The notes below the pieces were generated by a model that was not told the origin of the DNA, did not search any database, and saw nothing but the letters and a program-made list of their open reading frames with translations. Positions 25,640-33,631 of a DNA stretch of 64,000 nucleotides are shown here, in pieces (position 1 is the stretch's first letter; every line of letters begins with the position of its first letter). Position numbers and translations under genes: made by a program. The DNA comes from Pseudomonas kermanshahensis (GTDB taxonomy: Bacteria > Pseudomonadota > Gammaproteobacteria > Pseudomonadales > Pseudomonadaceae): contig NZ_JABWRY020000001.1 in the NCBI RefSeq assembly GCF_014269205.2, positions 1,116,001 to 1,180,000 on the forward strand, written 5' to 3'.

Positions 25640-26794
25640 ATGCCCCCAATCCCCTACTGGCGCCTGTCCAGCTTCTACCTCTTCTACTTCGCCCTGCTGG
25701 GCTCCACAGCCCCCTTCCTGGCGCTGTACTTCGACCACTTGGGTTTCTCCCCGGCGCGCATCGGCGAGCTGGTGGCCATCCCCATGCTGATGCGCTGCGT
25801 CGCCCCCAACCTGTGGGGTTGGTTGGGCGACCGTACCGGCCAGCGCCTGCTGATCGTGCGCCTGGGCGCGTTGTGCACGCTGGCCAGCTTCGCCCTGATC
25901 TTCTTCGGCAAGAGCTACGCCTGGCTGGCGCTGGTCATGGCCCTGCACGCGTTCTTCTGGCACGCGGTGCTGCCGCAATTCGAAGTCATCACCCTGGCGC
26001 ACCTGCACGGGCAAACCGCCCGCTACAGCCAGGTCCGCCTGTGGGGTTCGATCGGTTTCATCCTCACGGTGGTGGGCTTGGGGCGCTTGTTCGAATGGCT
26101 CAGCCTGGACATCTACCCGGTCGCCCTGGTGACGATCATGGCGGGCATCGTCCTCGCCAGCCTGTGGGTGCCCAATGCCCAGCCGGTGGAGCAGGGCGAG
26201 CGCAGCGGGGCGGGCGGCTTTTTACAGCAACTGCGGGCACCTGGGGTAATCGCGTTTTATGCGTGCGTGGCGCTGATGCAGCTCAGCCACGGGCCGTACT
26301 ACACCTTCCTTACCCTGCACCTGGAACACCTGGGCTACAGCCGCAGCGCCATCGGCCTTTTATGGGCGCTGGGGGTGGTGGCCGAGGTGCTGGTGTTCAT
26401 GGCCATGAGCCGCATTTTTGCGCGGTTTTCCGTGCAGCGGGTGTTGTTGGCCAGTTTCCTGCTGGCGTCTTTGCGCTGGCTGCTGCTCGGCAACCTGGCC
26501 GATGACCCGGCGGTGCTGGTGCTGGCCCAGGTGATGCACGCGGCCACCTTTGGCTGCTTCCATGCCGCCTGCATCGCGTTCGTCCAGGCCAGCTTCGGCG
26601 CTCGCCAGCAAGGCCAGGGCCAGGCGTTGTACGCGGCGTTATCTGGCACCGGCGGTGCGCTGGGCGCCTTGTACTCGGGCTACAGCTGGAAACTGCTGGG
26701 GCCGACCTTCACCTTTGGTATGGCCAGCGCCGCAGCCTTGGCCGCAGCCGTTATCATTGCCCTTTGTTCGCAATCGACCAGGACCCGCCACTGA
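25640..26794 (+). CDS. MFS transporter (MFS_1-like, HcaT/LacY-like group)
   Basis: 384 residues, 12 predicted helices. It begins PYWRLSSFYLFYFALLGSTAPFLALYF, the N-terminal pattern of the phenylpropionate permease (HcaT)-like family, with motif A as GWLGDRTGQRLLI and the helix 5 pattern VRLWGSIGFI. Substrate is not assignable. The TGA stop overlaps the ATG of the next gene by one base (TGATG), so the two are translationally coupled. The upstream IS110-type element ends 47 bp before the start codon and may have replaced or altered its promoter. Confidence 0.9.
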   Translation: MPPIPYWRLSSFYLFYFALLGSTAPFLALYFDHLGFSPARIGELVAIPMLMRCVAPNLWGWLGDRTGQRLLIVRLGALCTLASFALIFFGKSYAWLALVMALHAFFWHAVLPQFEVITLAHLHGQTARYSQVRLWGSIGFILTVVGLGRLFEWLSLDIYPVALVTIMAGIVLASLWVPNAQPVEQGERSGAGGFLQQLRAPGVIAFYACVALMQLSHGPYYTFLTLHLEHLGYSRSAIGLLWALGVVAEVLVFMAMSRIFARFSVQRVLLASFLLASLRWLLLGNLADDPAVLVLAQVMHAATFGCFHAACIAFVQASFGARQQGQGQALYAALSGTGGALGALYSGYSWKLLGPTFTFGMASAAALAAAVIIALCSQSTRTRH

Positions 26795-27330
26795 TGAGTA
26801 CCCTCAGCGTTTTCCACCCGTCCAGCCCAGGCCTGCCGAACAAGCTGCTGACCCACCACGACGACATTGCCGCGACACTGGCCGAGCAGGGCGTGCGTTT
26901 TGTTCATCACCCGCTTGCGCTGCGGGTTCGCCCTGGCAGTGCGGAGGACGAGGTGATGGCAGCTTGCAGGGAGCACCTCGACCAGTTGATGACCGGCCAC
27001 GGCAGTGCGGCCTTCACACTGCTCAACCGTGACGGGGTGGACCCGGCACAGGCGGATGTACGTGACGAGCATGTGCATGACGCCGAAGAGGTGTTCGCTG
27101 TGGTTAGCGGGCGGGCGCAAGTGGGTTTGCGCTTGGGCGAGTTCGTGTATTCGGTGCTGTGCGAGAAGGGCGATCAGCTGGTGGTGCCGGCAGGCACGCG
27201 GCGCTGGGTTGAGCTGGGCGAGACGCCGTTCTGCCTGGCGCTGCGGTTGTTTGGCAGTGAGCAGGGGCTGCAGGCGCGGTTGACCGGGGATGAGACTGCC
27301 CGGGCGTTTTTAGGTATTGACGAGTTGTAA
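26794..27330 (+). CDS. Acireductone dioxygenase-like cupin with a missing metal ligand
   Basis: 178 residues with the overall layout of acireductone dioxygenase of methionine salvage (MSTLSVFHPSSPGLPNK at the start, VYSVLCEKGDQLVVPAGT in the cupin core). Three metal ligands are in place: His93, His95 and Glu99 in DEHVHDAEEVF. The fourth, a His in VPAGTxHW, is Arg137 (VPAGTRRW). Spacing otherwise matches the family exactly. It is translationally coupled to an MFS gene, not to other methionine salvage genes. It may be a repurposed or inactive cupin. Confidence 0.85.
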   Translation: MSTLSVFHPSSPGLPNKLLTHHDDIAATLAEQGVRFVHHPLALRVRPGSAEDEVMAACREHLDQLMTGHGSAAFTLLNRDGVDPAQADVRDEHVHDAEEVFAVVSGRAQVGLRLGEFVYSVLCEKGDQLVVPAGTRRWVELGETPFCLALRLFGSEQGLQARLTGDETARAFLGIDEL

Positions 27331-27336
27331 TGCTTG

Positions 27337-27450
27337 GGCGGGCCTCTTCGCGGGGCAAGTCGGACCGCCGCACCGCCGCTCCTACAGGTCAGTGGTATTC
27401 CTGTGGGAGCGGCGGTGCGGCGGTCCGACTTGCCCGCGAAAAGGCCGGTG
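27337..27450. repeat. Variant REP pair with extended 36-bp arms
   Basis: Arms 27353-27388 and 27400-27435 are inverse complements with one mismatch. The usual GGGCAAGCCCGC core is replaced by GGGCAAGTCGGACCGCCGCA, a variant also hinted at in the hairpins at 15239 and 29123. It separates two convergent genes. Confidence 0.88.
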
Positions 27451-27457
27451 CTGGCAA

Positions 27458-27730
27458 TCAACGATAGGTCGGCAAGGCAAACCGTTGCTGGCTCTGCAGC
27501 ATCGAAATCACCGGCAGCTCGCTGGCCTGTTCAGCCAGGTCACGGCGGATGGCGCTGATCGCCCAGGACAGCTGCTCGGCGCTGTGCAGTTGGCCGTAGG
27601 TCAACACGCGGCGGGTAACCTTGCCATCAGCGGCGCGCAGGGTGAGCAAGACACCACCATCGGGGCGGGGCTGGGTTGCGACCTGGTAGGCCGAAAACAC
27701 CGAGACGAACTTTTCCTGGATGAGGTCCAT
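27458..27730 (-). CDS. DUF3509-family protein
   Basis: 90 residues, soluble, predicted alpha/beta: DLIQEKFVSVFSAYQVATQP, then GGVLLTLRAADGKVTRRVLTYGQL and AISAIRRDLAEQ. This is the pattern of the small DUF3509 proteins that occur in several copies in Pseudomonas; their function is unknown. ATG 27730 has GGAGTTGA upstream. It is convergent with the cupin gene and separated from the ankyrin gene by a structured spacer. Confidence 0.85.
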   Translation of the reverse strand: MDLIQEKFVSVFSAYQVATQPRPDGGVLLTLRAADGKVTRRVLTYGQLHSAEQLSWAISAIRRDLAEQASELPVISMLQSQQRFALPTYR

Positions 27731-27869
27731 ATCAACTCCTGACTGTTGTGTGGCAGACGTGAGTTGATAGTTGCAGTGACCGTGCCAGAAACTGATTAAG
27801 TTAAAAATCCTTTAAATTCAACGGCTTACGATGCTGCCGAAAGGATCTCTTCGTGCAACCTGCAAGGTC

Positions 27870-27896
27870 GTGCATTTTGCACAGTGCATTTTGCAC
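27870..27896. promoter_or_regulatory. Tandem 13-bp palindromes, candidate operator upstream of the ankyrin gene
   Basis: GTGCATTTTGCAC occurs twice (27870-27882 and 27884-27896) separated by a single A; each copy is itself a dyad (GTGCA/TGCAC). A 15-bp dyad CTATCGGCCCGATAG follows at 27911-27925. The spacing of 14 bp places the repeats 1.3 turns apart. Likely a protein-binding site for the ankyrin gene (start 27997); the regulator is unknown. Confidence 0.55.
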
Positions 27897-27996
27897 GGCC
27901 TGCCGGCTACCTATCGGCCCGATAGAATCTGAACCTTTGACCGCATGGCCTTGCCTGACAAAGACTTGGGCAACCATTTTTGCCAGGAGGTTCAAC

Positions 27997-28524
27997 ATGT
28001 CCACCGTCCAACCCTCGCCTGCCGCCATGACCGATGACGAAACCGCGGCCTTCGCCGAGCAGGTGTTCGAACGCGCCCGCCAAGGTGACGCCCCGATGCT
28101 TGAGCGGTTGCTTGCCAGTGGCCTGCCTGCCAACCTGCGCAACCACAAGGGCGACACCTTGTTGATGCTGGCCTGCTACCACGGCCACCATGACGCGGTG
28201 CGCGTGCTGCTGGAGCACGGCGCCGACCCATTGATGGCCAATGACAATGGCCAACTGCCAATCGCTGGCGCCGCGTTCAAAGGCGACCTGGCCATGATCC
28301 GCTTGTTGCTGGAGCATGGGGTGCCGGTCGATGCCGCCGCGCAGGACGGGCGCACCGCGTTGATGTTGGCGGCGATGTTCAACCGCAGCGAGATCCTCGA
28401 CTACCTGCTGGCCCAAGGTGCCGACCCGGCACACCAGGATGCCCGCGGCGCCACCGCGCTGATGGCCGCGCAAACCATGGGCGCGGCAGACGCCGTGGCG
28501 CGCCTGCAGGCGCTGGCCGGCTAA
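27997..28524 (+). CDS. Ankyrin-repeat protein
   Basis: 175 residues, no signal peptide. After a short acidic start come about four ankyrin repeats: RNHKGDTLLMLACYHGHHDAV, ANDNGQLPIAGAAFKGDLAM, AAQDGRTALMLAAMFNRSEI and HQDARGATALMAAQTMGA, each with the helix-turn-helix and the VRVLLEHGADP or DYLLAQGADP ends. These mediate protein-protein contacts; the partner is unknown. In other pseudomonads a related protein sits beside catalase, but no catalase gene is present here. The start ATG 27997 follows CAGGAGG; the frame opens 48 codons earlier without a start signal. Confidence 0.93.
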   Translation: MSTVQPSPAAMTDDETAAFAEQVFERARQGDAPMLERLLASGLPANLRNHKGDTLLMLACYHGHHDAVRVLLEHGADPLMANDNGQLPIAGAAFKGDLAMIRLLLEHGVPVDAAAQDGRTALMLAAMFNRSEILDYLLAQGADPAHQDARGATALMAAQTMGAADAVARLQALAG

Positions 28525-28583
28525 CTGTTCGGGGGCGTTTGCGGCTATCCTTGGCGACTTTTCACCGGTCGCAGGCCCCCTTC

Positions 28584-29114
28584 ATGAAAAACCAATTGCT
28601 CGAACTCATCACCCTCATCGGCGCCGGTTGCATGCGCGATGAAGACATCGAGCGCATTGCCGACGAGGCCGCCCAGGCCTACGCCGACCCCGTCGCCTTC
28701 CTGGCGGCCAACCCGGACATCAACTACGACGACACCTTCCCTATCCCGCTGGGGGAGTGGATCGTGCTGGGCAGCCTGCCGGACACCGTGCTGTTCCAGG
28801 CTGACAGCTATCAGGACCTGTTCCAGAACATCACCGACTCGTTCGACAAGAGCGTGCCGTTCACCCTCAAGCCCAAGCAGCTGGCGCGCACCGAGCCACT
28901 GACCGCGCTCAATCGCATCCAGGTGCAGATGGGGGCGTTGAACAAGGAGGCGGGGGGGTATGTGCTGCTGAACTTCAGCCAGTTGCTGGATGATGAATTG
29001 CAGATGGTGATGGTCGGCCAGCATGACCTGGCACGGGTGCTGGAGTTGGGGGCTGAGGTGGGGATCAAGACCGAGCCGGCTTTGGAGGCTTTGAAGGTCG
29101 CGGTTCACGTCTGA
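28584..29114 (+). CDS. Conserved acidic protein of unknown function
   Basis: 176 residues, soluble, acidic N-terminal half (MRDEDIERIADEAAQAYADP, then NPDINYDDTFPIPLGEWIVLG) and a second half with ALNRIQVQMGALNKEAGGYVLLNF. It has no membrane segments or known catalytic motif. The fold may be related to small immunity/SMI1-like or DUF6630-like proteins, but I cannot support a name. ATG 28584 is 60 bp after the ankyrin gene, so they may be co-transcribed. Confidence 0.8.
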   Translation: MKNQLLELITLIGAGCMRDEDIERIADEAAQAYADPVAFLAANPDINYDDTFPIPLGEWIVLGSLPDTVLFQADSYQDLFQNITDSFDKSVPFTLKPKQLARTEPLTALNRIQVQMGALNKEAGGYVLLNFSQLLDDELQMVMVGQHDLARVLELGAEVGIKTEPALEALKVAVHV

Positions 29115-29122
29115 TTTGATGG

Positions 29123-29181
29123 CTGCCTGTACCGGCCTCTTCGCGGTCCGACTTACCCCGCGAGGAGGCCGCTACAGGCAG
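29123..29181. repeat. REP-derived hairpin between convergent genes
   Basis: CTGCCTGTACCGGCCTCTTC at 29123 faces GAGGAGGCCGCTACAGGCAG ending 29181; arms of 24 bp with two mismatches and an 11-nt loop. It lies between the unknown protein gene and the convergent ZIP transporter. Confidence 0.8.
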
Positions 29182-29190
29182 TCGAAGAAC

Positions 29191-30129
29191 TCAGCCCAGC
29201 GCTGTATCCAGAAACATCATCACCCCAAACCCACCCATCAACCCCAGGGTCGCCGCCGTCTGGTGGCCATTGCGATGGGTCTCGGGAATCACCTCGTGGG
29301 ACACCACAAAAATCATCGCCCCCGCCGCCAACCCCATGCTTATCGGGTAGGCCAAGGCAAAACCGGTGGAAATCCCCAGGCCGATCACCGCACCCAGCGG
29401 CTCCATCAGCCCTGAACCCACCGCCACCAACGCCGCCTTCATGTTCGACAGCCCCGTGGCACGCAACGCCAAGGCCACGGCAAGGCCTTCAGGGATGTCT
29501 TGGATGGCGATCGCGCTGGTCAGCGGCAGGCCGATGTTCATGTCGCCATTGGCGAAACTGACCCCAATCGCCATGCCTTCGGGCAGGTTGTGCAGGGTAA
29601 TCGCCAACACGAACAGCCACACCCGGTTGATGCGCTCTGCCTCCGGGCCGCAAGGGCCAGTGCTCTCGTGCTCGTGTGGGGTGAAGCGGTCCAGGCCCAG
29701 CATCAGCAGTACCCCAAGGCCCATGCCCAGCACCACGGTAAACGCCGCCGCCGGGCCGTTGCCGGTGATCTCGCGGGCGGCATCCAGGCCCGGCAGAATC
29801 AACGAAAACGAACTGGCGGCCAGCATCATGCCGGCGGCAAAGCCGAGCATCACATCCTGGGTGCGCGCACTCACATCACGCAGCACCACCGCCAGTACCG
29901 CGCCCAGGGCCGTGGCGCCAAAGCCGGACAAACCGCCCAGCAGCGCCAGGTGCAGGTTATCGGCATGGTCGCCGTTGACCGCGTTCCACAGGCTTGCCGC
30001 CAATAGCACGATCACCGCCAGCAGGCTCAACCCCAGGCCGGCGCTAAGCCAGGGGGTCGTCAGCACCTGTTGCCGCCAGGCGCTCAGCAGCGAGGGTGGG
30101 GTGGCAGTTTCGGAATGGGCTGGGGGCAT
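29191..30129 (-). CDS. ZIP-family divalent metal transporter
   Basis: 312 residues, eight predicted helices after an N-terminal extension. The metal-binding helices carry HNLPEGMAIGVSFA (helix 4) and QDIPEGLAVALAL (helix 5), the hallmark of ZIP carriers; a His/Glu loop (PHEHE) lies between helices 3 and 4. It should move Zn2+ or a related divalent ion into the cytoplasm across the inner membrane. The long N-terminal hydrophobic segment makes it closer to the GufA/ZupT group. ATG 30129 is used; the upstream region has a GGTTCA-type weak binding site. No Zur box is evident. Confidence 0.92.
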   Translation of the reverse strand: MPPAHSETATPPSLLSAWRQQVLTTPWLSAGLGLSLLAVIVLLAASLWNAVNGDHADNLHLALLGGLSGFGATALGAVLAVVLRDVSARTQDVMLGFAAGMMLAASSFSLILPGLDAAREITGNGPAAAFTVVLGMGLGVLLMLGLDRFTPHEHESTGPCGPEAERINRVWLFVLAITLHNLPEGMAIGVSFANGDMNIGLPLTSAIAIQDIPEGLAVALALRATGLSNMKAALVAVGSGLMEPLGAVIGLGISTGFALAYPISMGLAAGAMIFVVSHEVIPETHRNGHQTAATLGLMGGFGVMMFLDTALG

Positions 30130-30255
30130 GTGAACCTCGAATCAATGAATACAGGCAGTCTAAGCAAGGACCTGCACGATCGGCCAAGGATTCCCTTCTA
30201 TCGACGTGATAGCTGGCTATGCTGTGCTGCAACGTCTTTGCAAGGGAGTAGCGGC

Positions 30256-30447
30256 ATGGGGTCTACATTCAATAGCTTGGTTGGCCTGATCATTCTGGCC
30301 CTGGATATCTGGGCGATCCTCAATGTGATCAAAAGTGGCAGCGAAGTGGGCATCAAGGTGCTGTGGATTCTGCTGATCGCGCTGCTGCCGGTGATAGGGC
30401 TGGTGATTTGGGCAATTGCCGGGCCCAGGGGCAATGTGCGGATCTGA
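30256..30447 (+). CDS. Small PLDc_N-type membrane protein, 63 aa
   Basis: 63 residues with two hydrophobic segments, NSLVGLIILALDIWAILNVI and VLWILLIALLPVIGLVIWAI, followed by GPRGNVRI. This is the short membrane domain found at the N-terminus of cardiolipin synthases and as stand-alone proteins (PLDc_N). No enzyme domain is attached. ATG 30256 follows AAGGGAG. Function unknown; it lies in the promoter-side spacer of the sulfatase gene on the same strand. Confidence 0.85.
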   Translation: MGSTFNSLVGLIILALDIWAILNVIKSGSEVGIKVLWILLIALLPVIGLVIWAIAGPRGNVRI

Positions 30448-30582
30448 TACCGGACATAAGCAGAAATGCGGCCGTGACAAAATTTTCACATTGGTTTAAA
30501 CAGAATCCGCACCCGCACAATGCTGCGTTGGTATTAACCTTCGCCATCTCCGCAAACCCGCAATCCTAGGACTTTCCCATTC

Positions 30583-32655
30583 ATGGCTAACACGGATGCC
30601 TTGAAACAGGGCGCGCGAGCGTCGTTCGCGCCGACCCTGAAATCCCACCTGGCCTACACGCTGCTCAGCGGCCTGGTCATCATGCTGATGCTCAGCCTCG
30701 TGCGCCTGGCGCTGTTGGTCTACAACAGCGACATGATCGGCGATACCCCCTATGCGACTGTCGCTGAAGGCTTCCTGAACGGGTTGCGCTTCGACCTGCG
30801 GGTGGTGGTGTACATCAGCATTCCGCTGCTGTTGGCCATTCTCAGCCCTTGGGCCATGGCCCGGCGTGGCGTGTTCCGGCTGTGGCTGACCCTCGCCTCC
30901 AGCGTGGTGATGTTCCTCGGCCTGATGGAGATGGACTTCTACCGCGAGTTCCACCAGCGCCTCAACGGCCTGGTGTTCCAGTACATCAAGGAAGACCCCA
31001 AGACCGTCATGAGCATGCTCTGGTACGGCTTCCCGGTGGTCCGTTACCTGTTGGCCTGGGTCATTGGCACCTGGCTGCTGAGCCTGCTGTTCAAGGGCAT
31101 CGACCGCATGACGCGCGGCGGCCAGCCGACCGGCGCCACCCCGCAGCGCAGCGTAGCGCCGTGGTACAACCGCCTGGCGGTGTTCATGGTGATCCTGCTG
31201 GTGGCCGTGGTCGCCGCCCGTGGCACCCTGCGCCAGGGCCCGCCGATGCGTTGGGGTGATGCCTTCACCACCGACTCCAATTTCGTCAACCAGCTGGGTC
31301 TGAACGGCACCCTGACGTTGATCGATGCCGCCAAGAGCCGCTTCGGCGAAGACCGCGCCAACATCTGGAAGCCGGTGCTGGACCAGCCGCTGGCCACGCA
31401 GACCGTGCGTGAGCAACTGCTGACCGCTCACGACACCCTGGTCGACGCCGACGAAGCGGCGATCCGCCGTGACTTCGTGCCACCGGCCGACCGTACCCTG
31501 CCGATCAAGAACGTCGTGGTGATCCTCATGGAGAGCTTCGCCGGCCACTCGGTGGGCGCCCTGGGCAGCCCTAACAACATCACCCCGTACTTCGACAAAC
31601 TGGCCAAGGAAGGGTTGCTGTTCGACCGCTTCTTCTCCAACGGCACCCATACCCACCAGGGCATGTTCGCCACCATGGCCTGCTTCCCTAACCTGCCAGG
31701 CTTCGAATACCTGATGCAGACCCCGGAAGGCGGGCACAAGCTGTCGGGCCTGCCGGCACTGCTCAGCGCCCGCGATTACGACGACGTGTACGTCTACAAC
31801 GGTGACTTCGCCTGGGACAACCAGTCCGGTTTCTTCGGCAACCAAGGCATGACCACGTTCATTGGCCGCAATGACTTCGTCAACCCGGTGTTCTCCGACC
31901 CGACCTGGGGTGTGTCCGACCAGGACATGTTCGACCGTGGCGCTGAGGAGCTGGCCAAGCACGACGGCAAGAAGCCGATCTATGCGCTGCTGCAGACCTT
32001 GTCCAACCACACGCCGTACGCGTTGCCCAAGGACCTGCCAGTGGCGCCTGTGACCGGCCAAGGCCGCCTGGACGAGCACCTGACGGCCATGCGTTATTCC
32101 GACTGGGCGTTGGGCCAGTTCTTCGAGAAGGCGCGCAAAGAGCCGTACTTCAAGGAGACCCTGTTCGTCATCGTCGGCGACCACGGCTTCGGCAACCACC
32201 AGCAGGTCACCGAGCTGGACCTGGGCCGCTTCAACGTACCGCTGCTGCTGATTGCCCCGGGCATCCAGGAGAAGTTCGGTGCGGTCGACCACACCGTCGG
32301 TACCCAGGTCGACATCGTGCCGACCATCATGGGCCGCCTGGGTGGCCAGACCCGCCATCAGTGCTGGGGCCGCGACCTGCTCAACCTGCCTGAGGGCGAC
32401 CAGGGCGTGGGCATGATCAAGCCGTCGGGCAGCGAGCAGATCGTGGGTTTGGTGCAGGGTGACCGCATCCTCATCGAGTCCAAGGACATGAGCCCGCGCA
32501 TGTACCGCTACCAGTTGGGCAGCGAGTTCAAGGCCGAGCTGATCGAAAGCCCGGACCAGCCGGAAATGCTGAAAAAACTTGAAGCGTACATCCAGACGGC
32601 GACCAAGAGCCTCTTGGACAACACCGCTGGCGTCGTGCACGGCACGCCGAAGTAA
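30583..32655 (+). CDS. LtaS-like membrane sulfatase / phosphoglycerol transferase family protein
   Basis: 690 residues. Five N-terminal helices (about 23-45, 72-90, 98-118, 150-170, 195-215) anchor a periplasmic sulfatase-type domain. Visible metal/catalytic parts: NVVVILMESFAGHSVGALG (metal Glu), SNGTHTHQGMFATMACFP with the candidate catalytic Thr, YDDVYVYNGDFAWDN and FVIVGDHGFGN with Asp and His. Gram-positive LtaS makes lipoteichoic acid; in Gram-negatives relatives modify periplasmic glucans or lipids with phosphoglycerol or phosphoethanolamine. The exact acceptor is unknown. ATG 30583; monocistronic. Confidence 0.92.
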   Translation: MANTDALKQGARASFAPTLKSHLAYTLLSGLVIMLMLSLVRLALLVYNSDMIGDTPYATVAEGFLNGLRFDLRVVVYISIPLLLAILSPWAMARRGVFRLWLTLASSVVMFLGLMEMDFYREFHQRLNGLVFQYIKEDPKTVMSMLWYGFPVVRYLLAWVIGTWLLSLLFKGIDRMTRGGQPTGATPQRSVAPWYNRLAVFMVILLVAVVAARGTLRQGPPMRWGDAFTTDSNFVNQLGLNGTLTLIDAAKSRFGEDRANIWKPVLDQPLATQTVREQLLTAHDTLVDADEAAIRRDFVPPADRTLPIKNVVVILMESFAGHSVGALGSPNNITPYFDKLAKEGLLFDRFFSNGTHTHQGMFATMACFPNLPGFEYLMQTPEGGHKLSGLPALLSARDYDDVYVYNGDFAWDNQSGFFGNQGMTTFIGRNDFVNPVFSDPTWGVSDQDMFDRGAEELAKHDGKKPIYALLQTLSNHTPYALPKDLPVAPVTGQGRLDEHLTAMRYSDWALGQFFEKARKEPYFKETLFVIVGDHGFGNHQQVTELDLGRFNVPLLLIAPGIQEKFGAVDHTVGTQVDIVPTIMGRLGGQTRHQCWGRDLLNLPEGDQGVGMIKPSGSEQIVGLVQGDRILIESKDMSPRMYRYQLGSEFKAELIESPDQPEMLKKLEAYIQTATKSLLDNTAGVVHGTPK

Positions 32656-32786
32656 CGCTGCAATAGGGGCCGCTTCGCGGCCCCTTCGCCACCGCAAAGC
32701 CCTGCCAACTGAACAAATCCCCCCGCCCAAGGTCAAGCTATACAGGCGCCACACACCCGGCGTTCTTCAGATCGAGGGCTCGTTCC

Positions 32787-33023
32787 ATGAAAGAGTGGGA
32801 AGTCATCTTTGCCGACCAGAAAGGCGAACCGACGTCATTGCGGCTGCGGGCTGAACATTGCCCCAGCGAAGAAGACGCGGCCCGTGCCATTCGCTCGCAC
32901 TTGTTTCCGGTCATGGATGAATTAGACCTCAACGACTTCCAGGACCGTGCACCATCCCCCACGGCGCGCTGGCTCAAAGAGCAAAATGGCGTCACCATCA
33001 CCCGTATCCAGGAAGCGCCCTGA
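32787..33023 (+). CDS. Small conserved protein of unknown function, 78 aa
   Basis: 78 residues, soluble: EWEVIFADQKGEPTSLRLRAEHCPSEEDAARAIRSHLFP then DELDLNDFQDR and a tail NGVTITRIQEAP. Strand-helix-strand character without catalytic motif. The ATG follows TCGTTCC, so the ribosome binding site is weak, but composition and third-base GC fit a real gene. A hairpin follows at 33069. Not recognised. Confidence 0.72.
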   Translation: MKEWEVIFADQKGEPTSLRLRAEHCPSEEDAARAIRSHLFPVMDELDLNDFQDRAPSPTARWLKEQNGVTITRIQEAP

Positions 33024-33068
33024 AGCTTGCGTTGACGTGGTGCCCACGCAGGCACTACGCTGGACCCA

Positions 33069-33097
33069 GGTGCCGACCTATTCTGCGGGTCGGCACC
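33069..33097 (+). terminator. 10-bp stem-loop upstream of rraB
   Basis: GGTGCCGACC at 33069-33078 faces GGTCGGCACC at 33088-33097 with a 9-nt loop. There is no T-tract (CATAACATT follows). It may end the 78-aa gene transcript or shape the rraB leader. Confidence 0.45.
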
Positions 33098-33206
33098 CAT
33101 AACATTCGCGTCTTGCATCAGCTCTATACAACTCGATCTGTCCGGCACCGCCGGCAGGTACGTAGTGCCCGGAAAGTCTATCCATTGCATTGCAGGAGGA
33201 CGATTC

Positions 33207-33539
33207 ATGAGCAGCCAGAACGACGATATCAGCAGCAATGTCCTGCGCCAGATGAAAGCTGGCGGTTTTGACTTCACCCGCATCCACCCTATCGAGTTCT
33301 ACGCAGTATTCCCTGATGAAGCCGGCGCGCGACGGGCAGCCGGGCAATTTCGTGGCGAGTCCCTCAACGCCCAGGTACGCGAACGCAAAGACGGCGCCTG
33401 GCACCTTGAACTGAGCAAGGTCATGTATGCCACTTATGGAGGGATTGGCGACTTCGAAGAAACGTTCGAGCAACTCGTTTCACCGTACGGTGGCGAGGTG
33501 GAAGGATGGGGCGTCAAGCAAGAGCGACTGTGCGCCTGA
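33207..33539 (+). CDS. rraB: RraB-family ribonuclease E inhibitor
   Basis: 110 residues. Matches the RraB fold: DDISSNVLRQMKAGGFDFTRIHPIEFYAVFPDE, then ARRAAGQFRGESL and the end DFEETFEQLVSPYGGEVEGWGVKQE, where the last motif is characteristic. RraB binds RNase E and alters degradosome composition, changing mRNA decay. Start ATG 33207 is chosen for the strong CAGGAGGA upstream; the frame opens 14 codons earlier. Single gene; the product is cytoplasmic. Confidence 0.88.
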   Translation: MSSQNDDISSNVLRQMKAGGFDFTRIHPIEFYAVFPDEAGARRAAGQFRGESLNAQVRERKDGAWHLELSKVMYATYGGIGDFEETFEQLVSPYGGEVEGWGVKQERLCA

Positions 33540-33580
33540 CCCTGACTCACCCACTGCCGCTCCACAGGCTTATGCACCTC

Positions 33581-33627
33581 CCTGTAGGAGCGGCCTTGTG
33601 CCGCGAAGGGCCGCCAAGCGGCCCCAA
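33581..33627. repeat. REP-like element downstream of rraB
   Basis: TGTAGGAGCGGCCTTGTGCC then GCGAAGGGCCGCCAAGCGGCCCC: one REP unit plus a short GGGCCGC/GCGGCCC hairpin, between rraB and the convergent cytochrome gene. Confidence 0.75.
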
Positions 33628-33631
33628 CCTC

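Noticed and set aside
27877..27896. A sigma-54 promoter in the TTGCAC repeats
   Set aside because: The GG of the -24 element is missing and the spacing to the next TTGC is wrong.
30496..32754. A 752-codon minus-strand open frame opposite the LtaS-like gene
   Set aside because: It mirrors the sense gene's GC-rich codons, is full of His/Gln/Arg/Val repeats and has no domain; the sense protein is clearly real.
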